From NCBI GenBank assembly GCA_017399485.1, contig JAFQCA010000006.1:1-64000 (forward strand): a stretch of 64,000 nucleotides of DNA, written 5' to 3'. This DNA comes from Alistipes sp. GTDB lineage: Bacteria > Bacteroidota > Bacteroidia > Bacteroidales > Rikenellaceae. Made by a program: the position numbers and the translations under genes. The notes under the pieces were generated by a model. The model searched no databases. It was given only the letters and a program-made list of their open reading frames with translations, and had not been told where the DNA came from. Of this stretch, positions 11,764 to 20,793 are shown piece by piece (the first letter of the stretch is position 1; every line of letters begins with the position of its first letter).

Positions 11764-13071
11764 ATGAGAAGATTTATTCTATTGGGTGCAGCCCTGATGA
11801 GTATGATAAATGCCTTTGCACAAGGGCCCCGTGTCTATCGTTCGGAATTTATCACCTACGACAAACGTGAGGATGCCGTAAACGATAACCGTAGCGAAAC
11901 GGCTCGATATGTCGATTTCAAACCGCAGCCCGTATCAGTCGCAGGAGGCGAGGCGCGTTTTGTCCAGAAGGTAACCATCGATGCCACGATGAACGACTAC
12001 AACCTCTTTTTCCATTTGGAAAATGTCGGTATGGCCTATACGCTTTTTATCAACAACGAGGCTGTGGCAGAGGTTGACGACCCCATTACTCCTGCTGACT
12101 TCCTCCTTTCGCCCTATATGCGTCAGGGTGTGAACGAGGTGATGGTTGGCGTACGCCAAAGTCGTACTCCGCAATTACAAGAGAATATCATACAACCAGA
12201 ATTCCCACAATTTGAAAACAGTTACTTCTTTGCCCAGCGTCGTTTGGCGGTGCGCGACTTCGAGATTATACTTGAGCCCGACACAACCCGTCAATATGCC
12301 AAACTGAAGTTAGACATTATGGTAGCCAACGACTTCAACTTCAAAGAGAAGATTCAGGTCGGCTACGACATCTACGACCCCAAAGGCAAACTCAAGGAGT
12401 ATAGTGTCAACGAGATGGAAATCGAAGGCCGCTCGATTGATACTCTGCACTTTAACCCCGACATTTATCATAGTTACAACTTCAAGTGGGGTGATGGACA
12501 GAAACCGTTATACGATGTGATGATTTATATCAAGCGTAACGGTATGTTGTGGGAGTACATTCCTTTGAAGATAGGTTTCGGCAAGACCGTATATCAGAAT
12601 AAGAAGTACTTCCGTTTTGACAATGTCCTGCATATTCAGAAAAAGGAGCATTTCAATGCCGTCGGTGACCGCCACAAGACTTTCGTGGAGATTGAGCAGT
12701 TGAAATTGCGCGGTTACAACACCCTATGCCCCGACTATCCACAACCAAAATGGTTCTATGATATGTGCGACAAGGCAGGTATGTTCGTTATCGAGCGCAT
12801 AAACATCAACTCTCCGACAAACTATAACATACGCACTATTGGTGGCACTCCCGCCAACGACCCTGCGCTATATGAGGAGTATATGACACGTGTTAAGGCG
12901 GCATACTATCGCTCTCGCAACCACTCTTGTATTATAGCCTACCGCTTGGGAGGTGAAAACTCCGGCAACGGTTACAATATGTACAAGGTTTACGAGTGGA
13001 TAAAGTCTGTCGAGAAGCGTCGCCCTGTATTCTACGAGGGTGCTGAGGGTGAGTGGAACACCGATTTATAG
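11764..13071 (+). CDS. Truncated GH2-like secreted protein, probable pseudoenzyme
   Basis: A 435-residue exported protein (signal peptide 1-19, ending NAFAQ). Its N-terminal part is beta-rich like the GH2 jelly-roll and Ig-like domains. The C-terminal 130 residues align by eye with the first half of the LacZ barrel in this window: a PDYPQPKWFYDMCDKAGMFV stretch matches Lac[30 protein letters not shown] near residue 398 matches MGNEAGMG, and RRPVFYEGAEG matches [10 protein letters not shown]. The protein ends right there, so the nucleophile half of the barrel is missing. It is four bases upstream of rlmH. A carbohydrate-binding or structural role is an inference. Confidence 0.75.
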   Translation: MRRFILLGAALMSMINAFAQGPRVYRSEFITYDKREDAVNDNRSETARYVDFKPQPVSVAGGEARFVQKVTIDATMNDYNLFFHLENVGMAYTLFINNEAVAEVDDPITPADFLLSPYMRQGVNEVMVGVRQSRTPQLQENIIQPEFPQFENSYFFAQRRLAVRDFEIILEPDTTRQYAKLKLDIMVANDFNFKEKIQVGYDIYDPKGKLKEYSVNEMEIEGRSIDTLHFNPDIYHSYNFKWGDGQKPLYDVMIYIKRNGMLWEYIPLKIGFGKTVYQNKKYFRFDNVLHIQKKEHFNAVGDRHKTFVEIEQLKLRGYNTLCPDYPQPKWFYDMCDKAGMFVIERININSPTNYNIRTIGGTPANDPALYEEYMTRVKAAYYRSRNHSCIIAYRLGGENSGNGYNMYKVYEWIKSVEKRRPVFYEGAEGEWNTDL

Positions 13072-13075
13072 TGAG

Positions 13076-13549
13076 ATGAATATCGAACTCATTGTTGTCG
13101 GGAAGACCGACTCACGCGAAGTGGAGGCGTTGGTGGCAATGTACACCAAACGCGTTAATCACTATTGTAAATTCTCAATTACAACAATAGCCGATGTGCG
13201 TAATACTCGCAATATGGCCGCGTCGCGCCAAAAGCAGTTGGAGGGTGAGGCCATAATGAAGTTACTCGGCGAGGGCGACTACCTGGTATTGATGGATGAG
13301 CGAGGCCAGCAATATACTTCGATGGAGTATGCACAATGGCTACAAAAGCGTATGTTGAGCGGAGTAAAGCGACTGGTGCTGGTCATTGGCGGCCCTTACG
13401 GATTCTCGGAGGAGGTATATGCGCGTGCCAACCAAAAAATTTCGCTCTCGAAGATGACATTCTCGCACCAGATTGTACGCGCTATATTTGCCGAACAACT
13501 CTACAGAGCATTTACAATTCTTAACAACGAACCTTATCATCACGAATAG
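13076..13549 (+). CDS. rlmH: 23S rRNA pseudouridine-1915 N3-methyltransferase
   Basis: This 157-residue SPOUT methyltransferase modifies pseudouridine 1915 in helix 69 of 23S rRNA on assembled ribosomes. The SAM-binding knot motif GGPYGF is near residue 105, and the C-terminal SKMTFSHQIVRAIFAEQLYRA is the RlmH signature. The start at 13076 (MNIELIVVG) gives the family length. The frame upstream overlaps the previous gene and is not used. It sits between a GH2-like gene (4-base gap) and an LTA-synthase-like gene (2-base gap), so all three are probably one transcript. Confidence 0.95.
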   Translation: MNIELIVVGKTDSREVEALVAMYTKRVNHYCKFSITTIADVRNTRNMAASRQKQLEGEAIMKLLGEGDYLVLMDERGQQYTSMEYAQWLQKRMLSGVKRLVLVIGGPYGFSEEVYARANQKISLSKMTFSHQIVRAIFAEQLYRAFTILNNEPYHHE

Positions 13550-13551
13550 CG

Positions 13552-15516
13552 ATGAGAATCTTGAAGACACATACTGCATTACTTATATGGCGCATCGTGT
13601 TGCTATATATGGTTCTAATGGCGCTGCGAGTTATATTTTATTTTTACAATGAGGCACTCATCGGGCCACTGCCAACGGATGAGAAGTGGAGCCTGCTACG
13701 AGGTGCTCTGCAATTCGATACAGTCTCGTTGCTATACACCAATGCCGTATTTATTCTCCTGGCGCTGTTTCCGTTACGGATTCGGGAGCGGGGTTGGTGG
13801 CAGAGCCTGATGTATTGGTATTATGTCGTGGCGAATGGAGTTCTTGTCGTTGGGCTTAACATCGCCGACGCCATATATTTTCGTTACACCCAGAAACGTT
13901 TCTCGGCAGAGGAGATTTTCTTTGCCGACAATGACAATACGTTGCAACTGATATTTAAGTTTGCTACCGAAAATTGGTATCTGATACTGATTGGAGTGGC
14001 TTTGATTATGGTGCTCGCGCTCGGTTATCGACGTCGCATCAAACCACAAGCGCTACTCACAAACGGATGGGCATATGTTGTATCTACAGCCACATTATTG
14101 GTGGCCATAGGATTAGCGATTGGCGGTATTCGCGGTGGTTTCACAAAGATGACACGACCAATTACGCTATCCAATGCAACGTTATACACGGCAGACAATG
14201 CGCGCGCGACGATGCTATTAAGCAATCCGTTTTGTGTACTGCGCACCATAGGCTCAAGTGGCAAGATTCATTATGAACGATACTTTGACGACGAGACTTT
14301 GCGCTCGCTCTACACGCCCGAACATTTCCCTACAGAGAACACCTCTGCGACAGAACTTACAGGGCGCAATGTGGTGATTTTTATTCTGGAGAGTTTCTCG
14401 GCTGAGCACTCTGCACTACTGCGGCCCGACCTATATGCCGACAAGGAGCAAAAGGGCTATACTCCATTTCTGGACTCGTTAATGCGCCAAAGTTATACCT
14501 TCTATAATATGTACTCCAACGGCAAACGCTCGATTCAGGCACTGCCCGCAGTATGGAGTTCTATTCCGTCGTTCAAGTCGCCTTTCGTACTGATGCCGCA
14601 GGCTATGGCCGAGACTCGCGCCTTGCCTCGCATATTGGGCGAGAAGGGTTATGAGACTATGTTCTTCTGTGGCTCGGACAATGGCTCTATGGGTTTTGGC
14701 GCTTACGCGAGGTCGGTAGGTATAGAGAATCTCTATAGCCGCGAAGATTACGAGAAGGCCCACGGCACAGAGGACTTTGACGGATATTGGGGTATCTGGG
14801 ATGAGGAGTTCCTAAACTATATGGGCGAGGTGCTAAGCGAGCAGAAGCAACCGTTCTTCTCTACGATGTTTACCCTATCGTCACACCATCCGTTTGTTGT
14901 ACCTGCGCGATATGAGGGCGTCTTTAGTGATGGGCTTACGGCTAATCACAGATGTGTACAGTATGTTGATGAGGCATTCCGCAAGTTCTTTGCGCGTTAC
15001 GAGAATGAGGAGTGGTTCCGCAATACGGTCTTTGTGTTTGTGGCCGACCACGTTTCGAGCGAGAAATTCTCCGAAGAGTTCCGCCGTTCACCTGCCGACT
15101 ATCAGATTTTTGGATTTATGTATGCCCCCGACAGCGCACTCTTTGGCGAGCATCGTCAGGTGGTATCACAGATTGATATTATGCCGACGCTACTCGGTCT
15201 GATGGGTAATTCGGAGCCATATTTTGCCTTTGGCCGCGATGTTTTCGGGGAGTTTAGCCAAACGCCTATGGCGGTTAACTATGATAACAACCTCTTCCAA
15301 GCCATCACGCAGGATTATGTGGTGCAGTTTGACGAAAAGAGTATAACCGCGATTTACGCATTAGATGATATCGCGCACGAGAATAATCTTGTCGGTAAAG
15401 TCGATGTCGCCACCATTGAAAACTCCCTCAAGGCGCTAATACAGAGTTATTACTCTCGTATTGAACAGAAAAATTATCTTGTCGATAACAACAATAATCC
15501 CAACAAAGAAGAGTAA
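13552..15516 (+). CDS. LTA-synthase-family membrane phosphoglycerol transferase or sulfatase
   Basis: A 654-residue inner-membrane protein with about five transmembrane helices in the first 200 residues and a large periplasmic alkaline-phosphatase-fold domain. The metal-site motifs VIFILESFS, TLSSHHPF and FVADHVSS are present. The nucleophile region reads NGKRSIQALP, with Ser where many LTA synthases carry Thr. Bacteroidota lack lipoteichoic acid, so relatives are thought to move phosphate-containing head groups onto glycans or lipids. The precise substrate is unknown. It is translationally close to rlmH. A second paralogue is at 39821. Confidence 0.85.
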   Translation: MRILKTHTALLIWRIVLLYMVLMALRVIFYFYNEALIGPLPTDEKWSLLRGALQFDTVSLLYTNAVFILLALFPLRIRERGWWQSLMYWYYVVANGVLVVGLNIADAIYFRYTQKRFSAEEIFFADNDNTLQLIFKFATENWYLILIGVALIMVLALGYRRRIKPQALLTNGWAYVVSTATLLVAIGLAIGGIRGGFTKMTRPITLSNATLYTADNARATMLLSNPFCVLRTIGSSGKIHYERYFDDETLRSLYTPEHFPTENTSATELTGRNVVIFILESFSAEHSALLRPDLYADKEQKGYTPFLDSLMRQSYTFYNMYSNGKRSIQALPAVWSSIPSFKSPFVLMPQAMAETRALPRILGEKGYETMFFCGSDNGSMGFGAYARSVGIENLYSREDYEKAHGTEDFDGYWGIWDEEFLNYMGEVLSEQKQPFFSTMFTLSSHHPFVVPARYEGVFSDGLTANHRCVQYVDEAFRKFFARYENEEWFRNTVFVFVADHVSSEKFSEEFRRSPADYQIFGFMYAPDSALFGEHRQVVSQIDIMPTLLGLMGNSEPYFAFGRDVFGEFSQTPMAVNYDNNLFQAITQDYVVQFDEKSITAIYALDDIAHENNLVGKVDVATIENSLKALIQSYYSRIEQKNYLVDNNNNPNKEE

Positions 15517-15547
15517 TATAGGTTATTACGCAGTATGATAACAAAGA

Positions 15548-17371
15548 CTATCGTCTGCGAGACTTGCGTTTTATGGAAAAATCTTTTCGGTCTACACGAC
15601 GGGGCTCAGTTCCACCCTTTGATATTAAGGGTGCAGTGCGAGCAAGGCTTTTCTTTTCGAATCGCTTACCTTTATCCCCGAAGAAATAGGCCTTTTGGCG
15701 ACGTTTGTCATCCTGCGAGCGGGCAACATAAACCGCCTCGCCTGTATAGGGATTTTCTCCCGTATAGAACATCACCGACGACAGAGTCATAGGCGTAGGT
15801 GTAAGGTCCTGCACCTGCTCCAAATCGAAATGAAGGCGACCCAGCACCTTTTCGGCCAATGCCTGCATATCGCACTCTCGGCAGGCGGGATGTGACGATA
15901 TGAAATATGGTATAAGTTGATAGGGCAGCCCATTTTCAGAACATATACGACGGAAATCACGATTCAACTGCTCAAACATCTCAAACGACGGCTTGCGCAT
16001 AACATCCAAAACGTGCTTCTCGGTATGTTCGGGAGCAACCTTCAATCGGCCCGATGTATGGTGCTTGATGACGGTCTCAAGATAGGGCGAATCATCGAAC
16101 AAATCGTATCTGATACCGCTACCAATAAAAGCCTTTTTGATGCCCTTCACACTGCGCACTTTCTCATACAATGCAAGCAGACGCGAGTGGTCGTTATCCA
16201 GATTAGGACACATCTTGGGATGCAAACACGATGGACGGCGGCATTTGCGACATATATCTTTATTGCGTCCGCCCATACCATACATATTGGCTGACGGGGC
16301 ACCTATATCCGATAAATAACCCTTGAAGTCGGGCATCTGCACTACGCGCTCGACCTCCTTGAGGATAGATTTTTCGCTACGCGAGTTAATGAACTTACCC
16401 TGATGCGCCGAGATAGTACAGAACGAGCATCCGCCGAAACAGCCACGATGGATATTAATCGAGTGTTTTATCATCTCCCACGCAGGAATATCCCCCTTGC
16501 CTCGATAACGTGGGTGAGGCGCACGCTCATAGGGCAAATCAAACGAATGGTCCAACTCCTCAGTCGAGAGTGTTGCATTGGGGGGTGTCACGACAACATA
16601 CTGTTCACCCACAGCCTCAACAAGCGTCACATCGGACTCCATCATATTACTCAACGTCTCGACCTCAACAAAGTTGCGACCAAAAGCGCGCTTATCACGT
16701 TGGCACTCCTCAAATGAGGCTAAATGTCGCGTATGCGTCGGGTCGAGGCGCTCAACATAACCCTTATCAGCCACAAATGCCACTTGTCGAATCTTACGCA
16801 ACAGATTGGCGTTATAACCGTTATGCATAGCACGGGCAACCTGCTGCACTACCCTTTCGCCCATACCATAGATAAGCAAATCGGCACCACTCTCCACCAA
16901 AACAGAGGGTTTAAGCGCGTCACTCCAATAATCATAGTGTGTGAGTCGGCGAAGTGAGGCCTCAATACCTCCCACCACAACAGGCACGTGCGGATATAGT
17001 TTTTTCAGGATACGGCTATAGACAGTTACTGCATAATCGGGACGGAAACCCGCCTTGCCACCTGCAGTATAGGCATCGTTGCTGCGCAAACGCTTATTGG
17101 CTGTATAGTGATTGACCATAGAGTCCATCGAACCGCCCGACACGCCAAAGAAGAGACGCGGCGCACCCAACTTCGTAAAGTCACGCAAGTCGTCGCGCCA
17201 ATTAGGTTGGGGCACGATGGCTACGCGATAACCCTCAGCCTCCAGCAACCTACCGACAACAGCCGCTCCAAACGACGGGTGGTCGATATAGGCATCAGCC
17301 GTAAAGAGGATTACATCTATATAATCCCATCCCAAGGCTCGCACCTCCTTTATGGTCGTTGGCAAAAACAT
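15548..17371 (-). CDS. ygiQ: YgiQ-family radical SAM protein
   Basis: A 607-residue cytoplasmic radical SAM enzyme. The YgiQ N-terminal domain (about 1-290, with FTADAYIDHPSFG) resembles a cobalamin-binding fold. It is followed by the radical SAM core, whose CFGGCSFCTISAHQG near residue 315 holds the three cluster cysteines. A further Cys-rich stretch (CRKCRRPSCLHPKMC, near 380) could bind another metal centre, as seen in relatives. The C-terminus is basic. Function of the family is unknown. It converges on the LTA-synthase-like gene with a 31-base gap. Confidence 0.9.
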   Translation of the reverse strand: MFLPTTIKEVRALGWDYIDVILFTADAYIDHPSFGAAVVGRLLEAEGYRVAIVPQPNWRDDLRDFTKLGAPRLFFGVSGGSMDSMVNHYTANKRLRSNDAYTAGGKAGFRPDYAVTVYSRILKKLYPHVPVVVGGIEASLRRLTHYDYWSDALKPSVLVESGADLLIYGMGERVVQQVARAMHNGYNANLLRKIRQVAFVADKGYVERLDPTHTRHLASFEECQRDKRAFGRNFVEVETLSNMMESDVTLVEAVGEQYVVVTPPNATLSTEELDHSFDLPYERAPHPRYRGKGDIPAWEMIKHSINIHRGCFGGCSFCTISAHQGKFINSRSEKSILKEVERVVQMPDFKGYLSDIGAPSANMYGMGGRNKDICRKCRRPSCLHPKMCPNLDNDHSRLLALYEKVRSVKGIKKAFIGSGIRYDLFDDSPYLETVIKHHTSGRLKVAPEHTEKHVLDVMRKPSFEMFEQLNRDFRRICSENGLPYQLIPYFISSHPACRECDMQALAEKVLGRLHFDLEQVQDLTPTPMTLSSVMFYTGENPYTGEAVYVARSQDDKRRQKAYFFGDKGKRFEKKSLARTAPLISKGGTEPRRVDRKDFSIKRKSRRR

Positions 17372-17520
17372 AGGTATTATACGCTTCCTATACTATTTAC
17401 ACTCTTTTTTAAGTTATCTTGCTTTCGACTACCTACCTTGCGGCCGCTGGCCGCATTTACAAATCTGCCCCAGCCCCTCAATTTTGAATTTTGAATTCTG
17501 AATTTTGAATTTCTCTTTGG
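17372..17520. repeat. Gap with a GC hairpin and TTTTGAA repeats
   Basis: The gap holds a perfect 7-bp hairpin (TGCGGCC, loop GCT, GGCCGCA at 17439-17455). A degenerate direct repeat of ATTTTGA units follows at 17481-17512. The same repeat type recurs at 39756-39773, 62975-63000 and 63484-63500. The hairpin could end rluD transcription but lacks a T run. Confidence 0.5.
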
Positions 17521-18669
17521 CTACTCCTCTTCCTCAATCTTGCGGGCAGCAACATAGCCCTCCCACTTGGCAATCACAGTCTTCAAATCGTCGGGCAACT
17601 CACTCTCAAAATAGACATCCTTGCCTGTTGTGGGGTGAACAAAACCCAGCGAGCGGGCGTGAAGAGCCTGACGTGGCAACAACGAGAAACAATTCTCGAT
17701 AAACTGCTTATACTTCGAGAATGTCGTGCCTTTCAGGATGCGGTCACCGCCATAGCGGGCATCGTTAAACAGAGGATGCCCCTGCCACGACATATGTACA
17801 CGTATTTGATGTGTACGGCCCGTCTCCAGACGACACTCGACCAATGTGACATAGCCAAAACGCTTTAATACTTTATAATGTGTTACGGCGTGCTTACCAT
17901 CGCTACCGTCGGCAAAGACATACATCTGCAACCTGTCTTTGGGGCTGCGGCCAATATTCCCTGTAATCGTACCCTCATCCTCCTCGAGATTACCCCACAC
18001 CAATGCCACGTAGCGACGATGTATAGTATGGTCGAAGAACTGCTTGGCCAAACGAGTGTGGGCACGTTCGTTCTTGGCAACAACCAACAAGCCCGATGTA
18101 TCTTTATCTATACGATGTACCAAACCGGCTCGCATATCGCCCTCCTGAAAGAGTGGCAAATCGCGCAAATGATAGGTCAAGGCATTCACTAACGTACCGC
18201 TATAGTTTCCGCAACCGGGATGCACAACCATACCCGCCGACTTATTGACTATAATTATATCATCATCCTCATAGACAATATCCAACGGTATATCCTCGGC
18301 TATAATCTCAATCTCTCGCTTCGGATATGGCATCACAAGCGTAATACGGTCCAGCGGCTTGACCTTATAACTCGACTTTGCCGCTATGCCATTGACAAGA
18401 ATATTACCATTATCGGCTGCCGTCTGTATGCGGTTACGCGAACAATGCTCCATACGGTCCACAAGATACTTATCCAGACGCAGCAACTTCTGACCCTTAT
18501 CAACCGTAATGGCAAAATGCTCGAAGAGTTCATCAGCACCATCCTCCTCAACCTCGTCATCCGCAAACGACTCTTCGCTCGCAGGACAAGCCTCATTGGG
18601 AATATAACTCACAGGAGAAGGCTCCTCGACGTCCTGCTCCGACAAAATAAAATTTCTATCCGCTACCAT
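17521..18669 (-). CDS. rluD: RluD-family 23S rRNA pseudouridine synthase
   Basis: A 382-residue enzyme of the RluA/RluD family that converts uridines of 23S rRNA to pseudouridine. An acidic N-terminal extension of about 60 residues precedes an S4 RNA-binding domain (about 60-115, RLDKYLVDRM). The catalytic domain follows, with the aspartate in VHRIDKDTSGLLVVAKN near residue 190 and the C-terminal RTHQIRVHMSWQGHPLFND motif. The long acidic leader is unlike E. coli RluD. It is the last gene of the tgt-lptF/G-mqnE-PASTA-rluD run, six bases after the PASTA gene. Confidence 0.9.
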   Translation of the reverse strand: MVADRNFILSEQDVEEPSPVSYIPNEACPASEESFADDEVEEDGADELFEHFAITVDKGQKLLRLDKYLVDRMEHCSRNRIQTAADNGNILVNGIAAKSSYKVKPLDRITLVMPYPKREIEIIAEDIPLDIVYEDDDIIIVNKSAGMVVHPGCGNYSGTLVNALTYHLRDLPLFQEGDMRAGLVHRIDKDTSGLLVVAKNERAHTRLAKQFFDHTIHRRYVALVWGNLEEDEGTITGNIGRSPKDRLQMYVFADGSDGKHAVTHYKVLKRFGYVTLVECRLETGRTHQIRVHMSWQGHPLFNDARYGGDRILKGTTFSKYKQFIENCFSLLPRQALHARSLGFVHPTTGKDVYFESELPDDLKTVIAKWEGYVAARKIEEEE

Positions 18670-18675
18670 AGGCCA

Positions 18676-19695
18676 TTAGAAAAATTCATCCTCATCGGTC
18701 TCTGTAATAGTCTCATTGCTCTGACTACTCTCTTGTAGAGCCTCAAACACGACATTACGACCTGCCGCTTCGGCCTGCTCCAACGAATCGCGTAACTCCT
18801 GTTCAGCCTTCAAGCGCTCCTCTTCCAACTCTCTGGCCTGCTTATCCGAAGCCTTGCTACTCTTATCAACAGACTCGGCATCGAGTGTAAGCCACAAATC
18901 GACTACAGCACCCAGCGATGCCGTTGCATTATGATTAATCGACTGACGATAGACTCTGGCATCTTTTTGATTAAGCAGATTGATACCCTCATCAAAATTC
19001 ACCTTTCCCACATTAAGGCCCTGCTCCCACAAACGGCTCTTGGCCGATTGAAGGCTCTGGCCGATAGCCTTGGGAACAATCGTGGTATTGTTTTCGGGCT
19101 CAACACCGACCTTAAGTACTACGCCCGAACCCATCTCAAGTTCTACATCGCTCTTATCGGTCATCTCCTTGCCTTCGACAACCTGTGCCAATACATAGTT
19201 CGTCGCAATATCCTCCTCATAGACCAACTCGGTAATACCCAATCCTGCAACCTCCAACATATTCTTTGCCTGACGCAACGAGCGACCTGCAACATAAGGC
19301 ACCTTTACCATTTTCTGACGGAAGGAGTTGATAGTCACATAGACCTTACGCCCAGCCTTAACCTCGGCCCCACTCTTAGGCAACTGGTCCAATACGATAC
19401 CACCCTCGTAAGCAGGGACAAAGAGTGAGTCGTTGATAATAATCTTGAAACCACCCTTCTTGGCCTGATACTCTACATCAGAGAGTTTCAAGCCCGTGAA
19501 ATCGGGTACAGCACGATGTGTGCCGTGACGCGTAATGACGCTCATAGCGATACTTGACACCAGAAGTATCACCACTAATACTGCCACTATCAGCACCACA
19601 TTGTATGCTACGGGTGACTGTTTCAGGCGGCTTAAAATATCTTGCACGCTATTGCTCTGCTTCTTACGTCTTGGTCTACGAGGTCTATTCTCCAT
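18676..19695 (-). CDS. Membrane protein with three PASTA domains and no kinase
   Basis: A 339-residue protein: a short basic cytoplasmic tail (MENRPRRPRRKKQ), one transmembrane helix (about 33-55) and three periplasmic PASTA domains. The PASTA domains begin near VPDFTGLKLSDV (63), VPYVAGRSLRQA (133) and VPKAIGQSLQSA (208). A highly charged glutamate/lysine coiled-coil tail follows (about 275-339). PASTA domains elsewhere bind muropeptides or act in penicillin-binding proteins and Ser/Thr kinases, but here no catalytic part is attached. Kinase-less PASTA proteins are common in Bacteroidota and of unknown role. It lies between mqnE and rluD with gaps of 21 and 6 bases. Confidence 0.88.
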   Translation of the reverse strand: MENRPRRPRRKKQSNSVQDILSRLKQSPVAYNVVLIVAVLVVILLVSSIAMSVITRHGTHRAVPDFTGLKLSDVEYQAKKGGFKIIINDSLFVPAYEGGIVLDQLPKSGAEVKAGRKVYVTINSFRQKMVKVPYVAGRSLRQAKNMLEVAGLGITELVYEEDIATNYVLAQVVEGKEMTDKSDVELEMGSGVVLKVGVEPENNTTIVPKAIGQSLQSAKSRLWEQGLNVGKVNFDEGINLLNQKDARVYRQSINHNATASLGAVVDLWLTLDAESVDKSSKASDKQARELEEERLKAEQELRDSLEQAEAAGRNVVFEALQESSQSNETITETDEDEFF

Positions 19696-19716
19696 AATAT
19701 AAGTTTGTCTTTCTGT

Positions 19717-20793
19717 TTATCCTATTTCGTTATAATGTGTATCGCGCTCAACGGCTCGGAATCCTACCCTTGCCACCATTGCGTGCATCTCATCGACACT
19801 CATCGCGGGGCGTTTATCGTCGGCTCCTGCCATTGAATAAATCTTGGTCGAATCGTCAATCGTGCCATCAATATCATCGGCTCCAAAAGCCAATGCCATC
19901 TCGGTTGTCTGTTTGCCATACATAACCCAATAGGCCTTAATATGCGGAACGTTGTCCAAAATTAAACGGCTCATAGCGAGCGTACGCAAATCCTCGACAA
20001 CCGACACCTCTCCTATGGCCGACATCGAGTTGCCAAAATTACGATACTTAAGTGGTATGAAAGCATTGATACCACCCGTTTCATCCTGCAACTCACGCAA
20101 TCGCATCAAATGGTCAACGCGATGATACAACTCTTCGATATGGCCATACAGCATTGTAGCATTACTCTTGATTCCCAGCCGATGAGCCGTACGGTGTACA
20201 TCAAACCACTCGGCTGTAGAGCCCTTATCGGGGCATATCTGCTGACGCACTGTTTCATCAAAAATCTCCGCGCCTCCACCCGGTATAGCCTCCATACCTG
20301 CATCAATCAACAGGCGTAGGCCCTGCTCGGTGCTCAGGCCTGAATTGCGAATCATATACGACAACTCGATGGCTGTAAAGGCCTTGACCGCTACCGATGG
20401 CAATATAGCCTTCACGCGACGAATCATATCGCAATAATAGTAGATATCGTGACGAGGATGTACTCCACCCACAATATGCACCTCCGTCACACCACTCGAC
20501 TCATATCGGCGCACCATCTGCTCAACCTCCTCCATCGACATATCCCACGCTTCAGGGCTGCCGGGCGTACGACGGAACGAGCAGAACTTACAGTTGAAAA
20601 CGCACAAATTAGTCGGCTCAAGATGGAAATTTTTATTATAAAAGACCTTATCGCCGCTAATCTCACGTTTACGGGCAACGGCCAACTCACCCAACTGCCA
20701 CAATGGAGCCTCACGCCACAATGTAAGCGCATCCTCAGCCGAGAGTCTCGCTCCCGCTGCCACACTATCTATTATATCTCTACACTGTCGCAT
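19717..20793 (-). CDS. mqnE: Aminofutalosine synthase (menaquinone, futalosine pathway)
   Basis: A 358-residue radical SAM enzyme that joins 3-[(1-carboxyvinyl)oxy]benzoate and SAM to make aminofutalosine in the alternative menaquinone pathway. The cluster motif CVFNCKFC is near residue 63. VHIVGGVHP near 106 and AIPGGGAEIF near 171 are characteristic of MqnE and separate it from MqnC. No other mqn gene lies in the window. Its start overlaps the stop of the LptF/G gene by one base (TAATG), which suggests translational coupling. Confidence 0.9.
   Translation of the reverse strand: MRQCRDIIDSVAAGARLSAEDALTLWREAPLWQLGELAVARKREISGDKVFYNKNFHLEPTNLCVFNCKFCSFRRTPGSPEAWDMSMEEVEQMVRRYESSGVTEVHIVGGVHPRHDIYYYCDMIRRVKAILPSVAVKAFTAIELSYMIRNSGLSTEQGLRLLIDAGMEAIPGGGAEIFDETVRQQICPDKGSTAEWFDVHRTAHRLGIKSNATMLYGHIEELYHRVDHLMRLRELQDETGGINAFIPLKYRNFGNSMSAIGEVSVVEDLRTLAMSRLILDNVPHIKAYWVMYGKQTTEMALAFGADDIDGTIDDSTKIYSMAGADDKRPAMSVDEMHAMVARVGFRAVERDTHYNEIG

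Noticed and set aside
11764..13071. Calling the GH2-like gene a broken lacZ
   Set aside because: The frame is intact, has a signal peptide and promoter, and ends neatly before rlmH. It is treated as a short protein in its own right.
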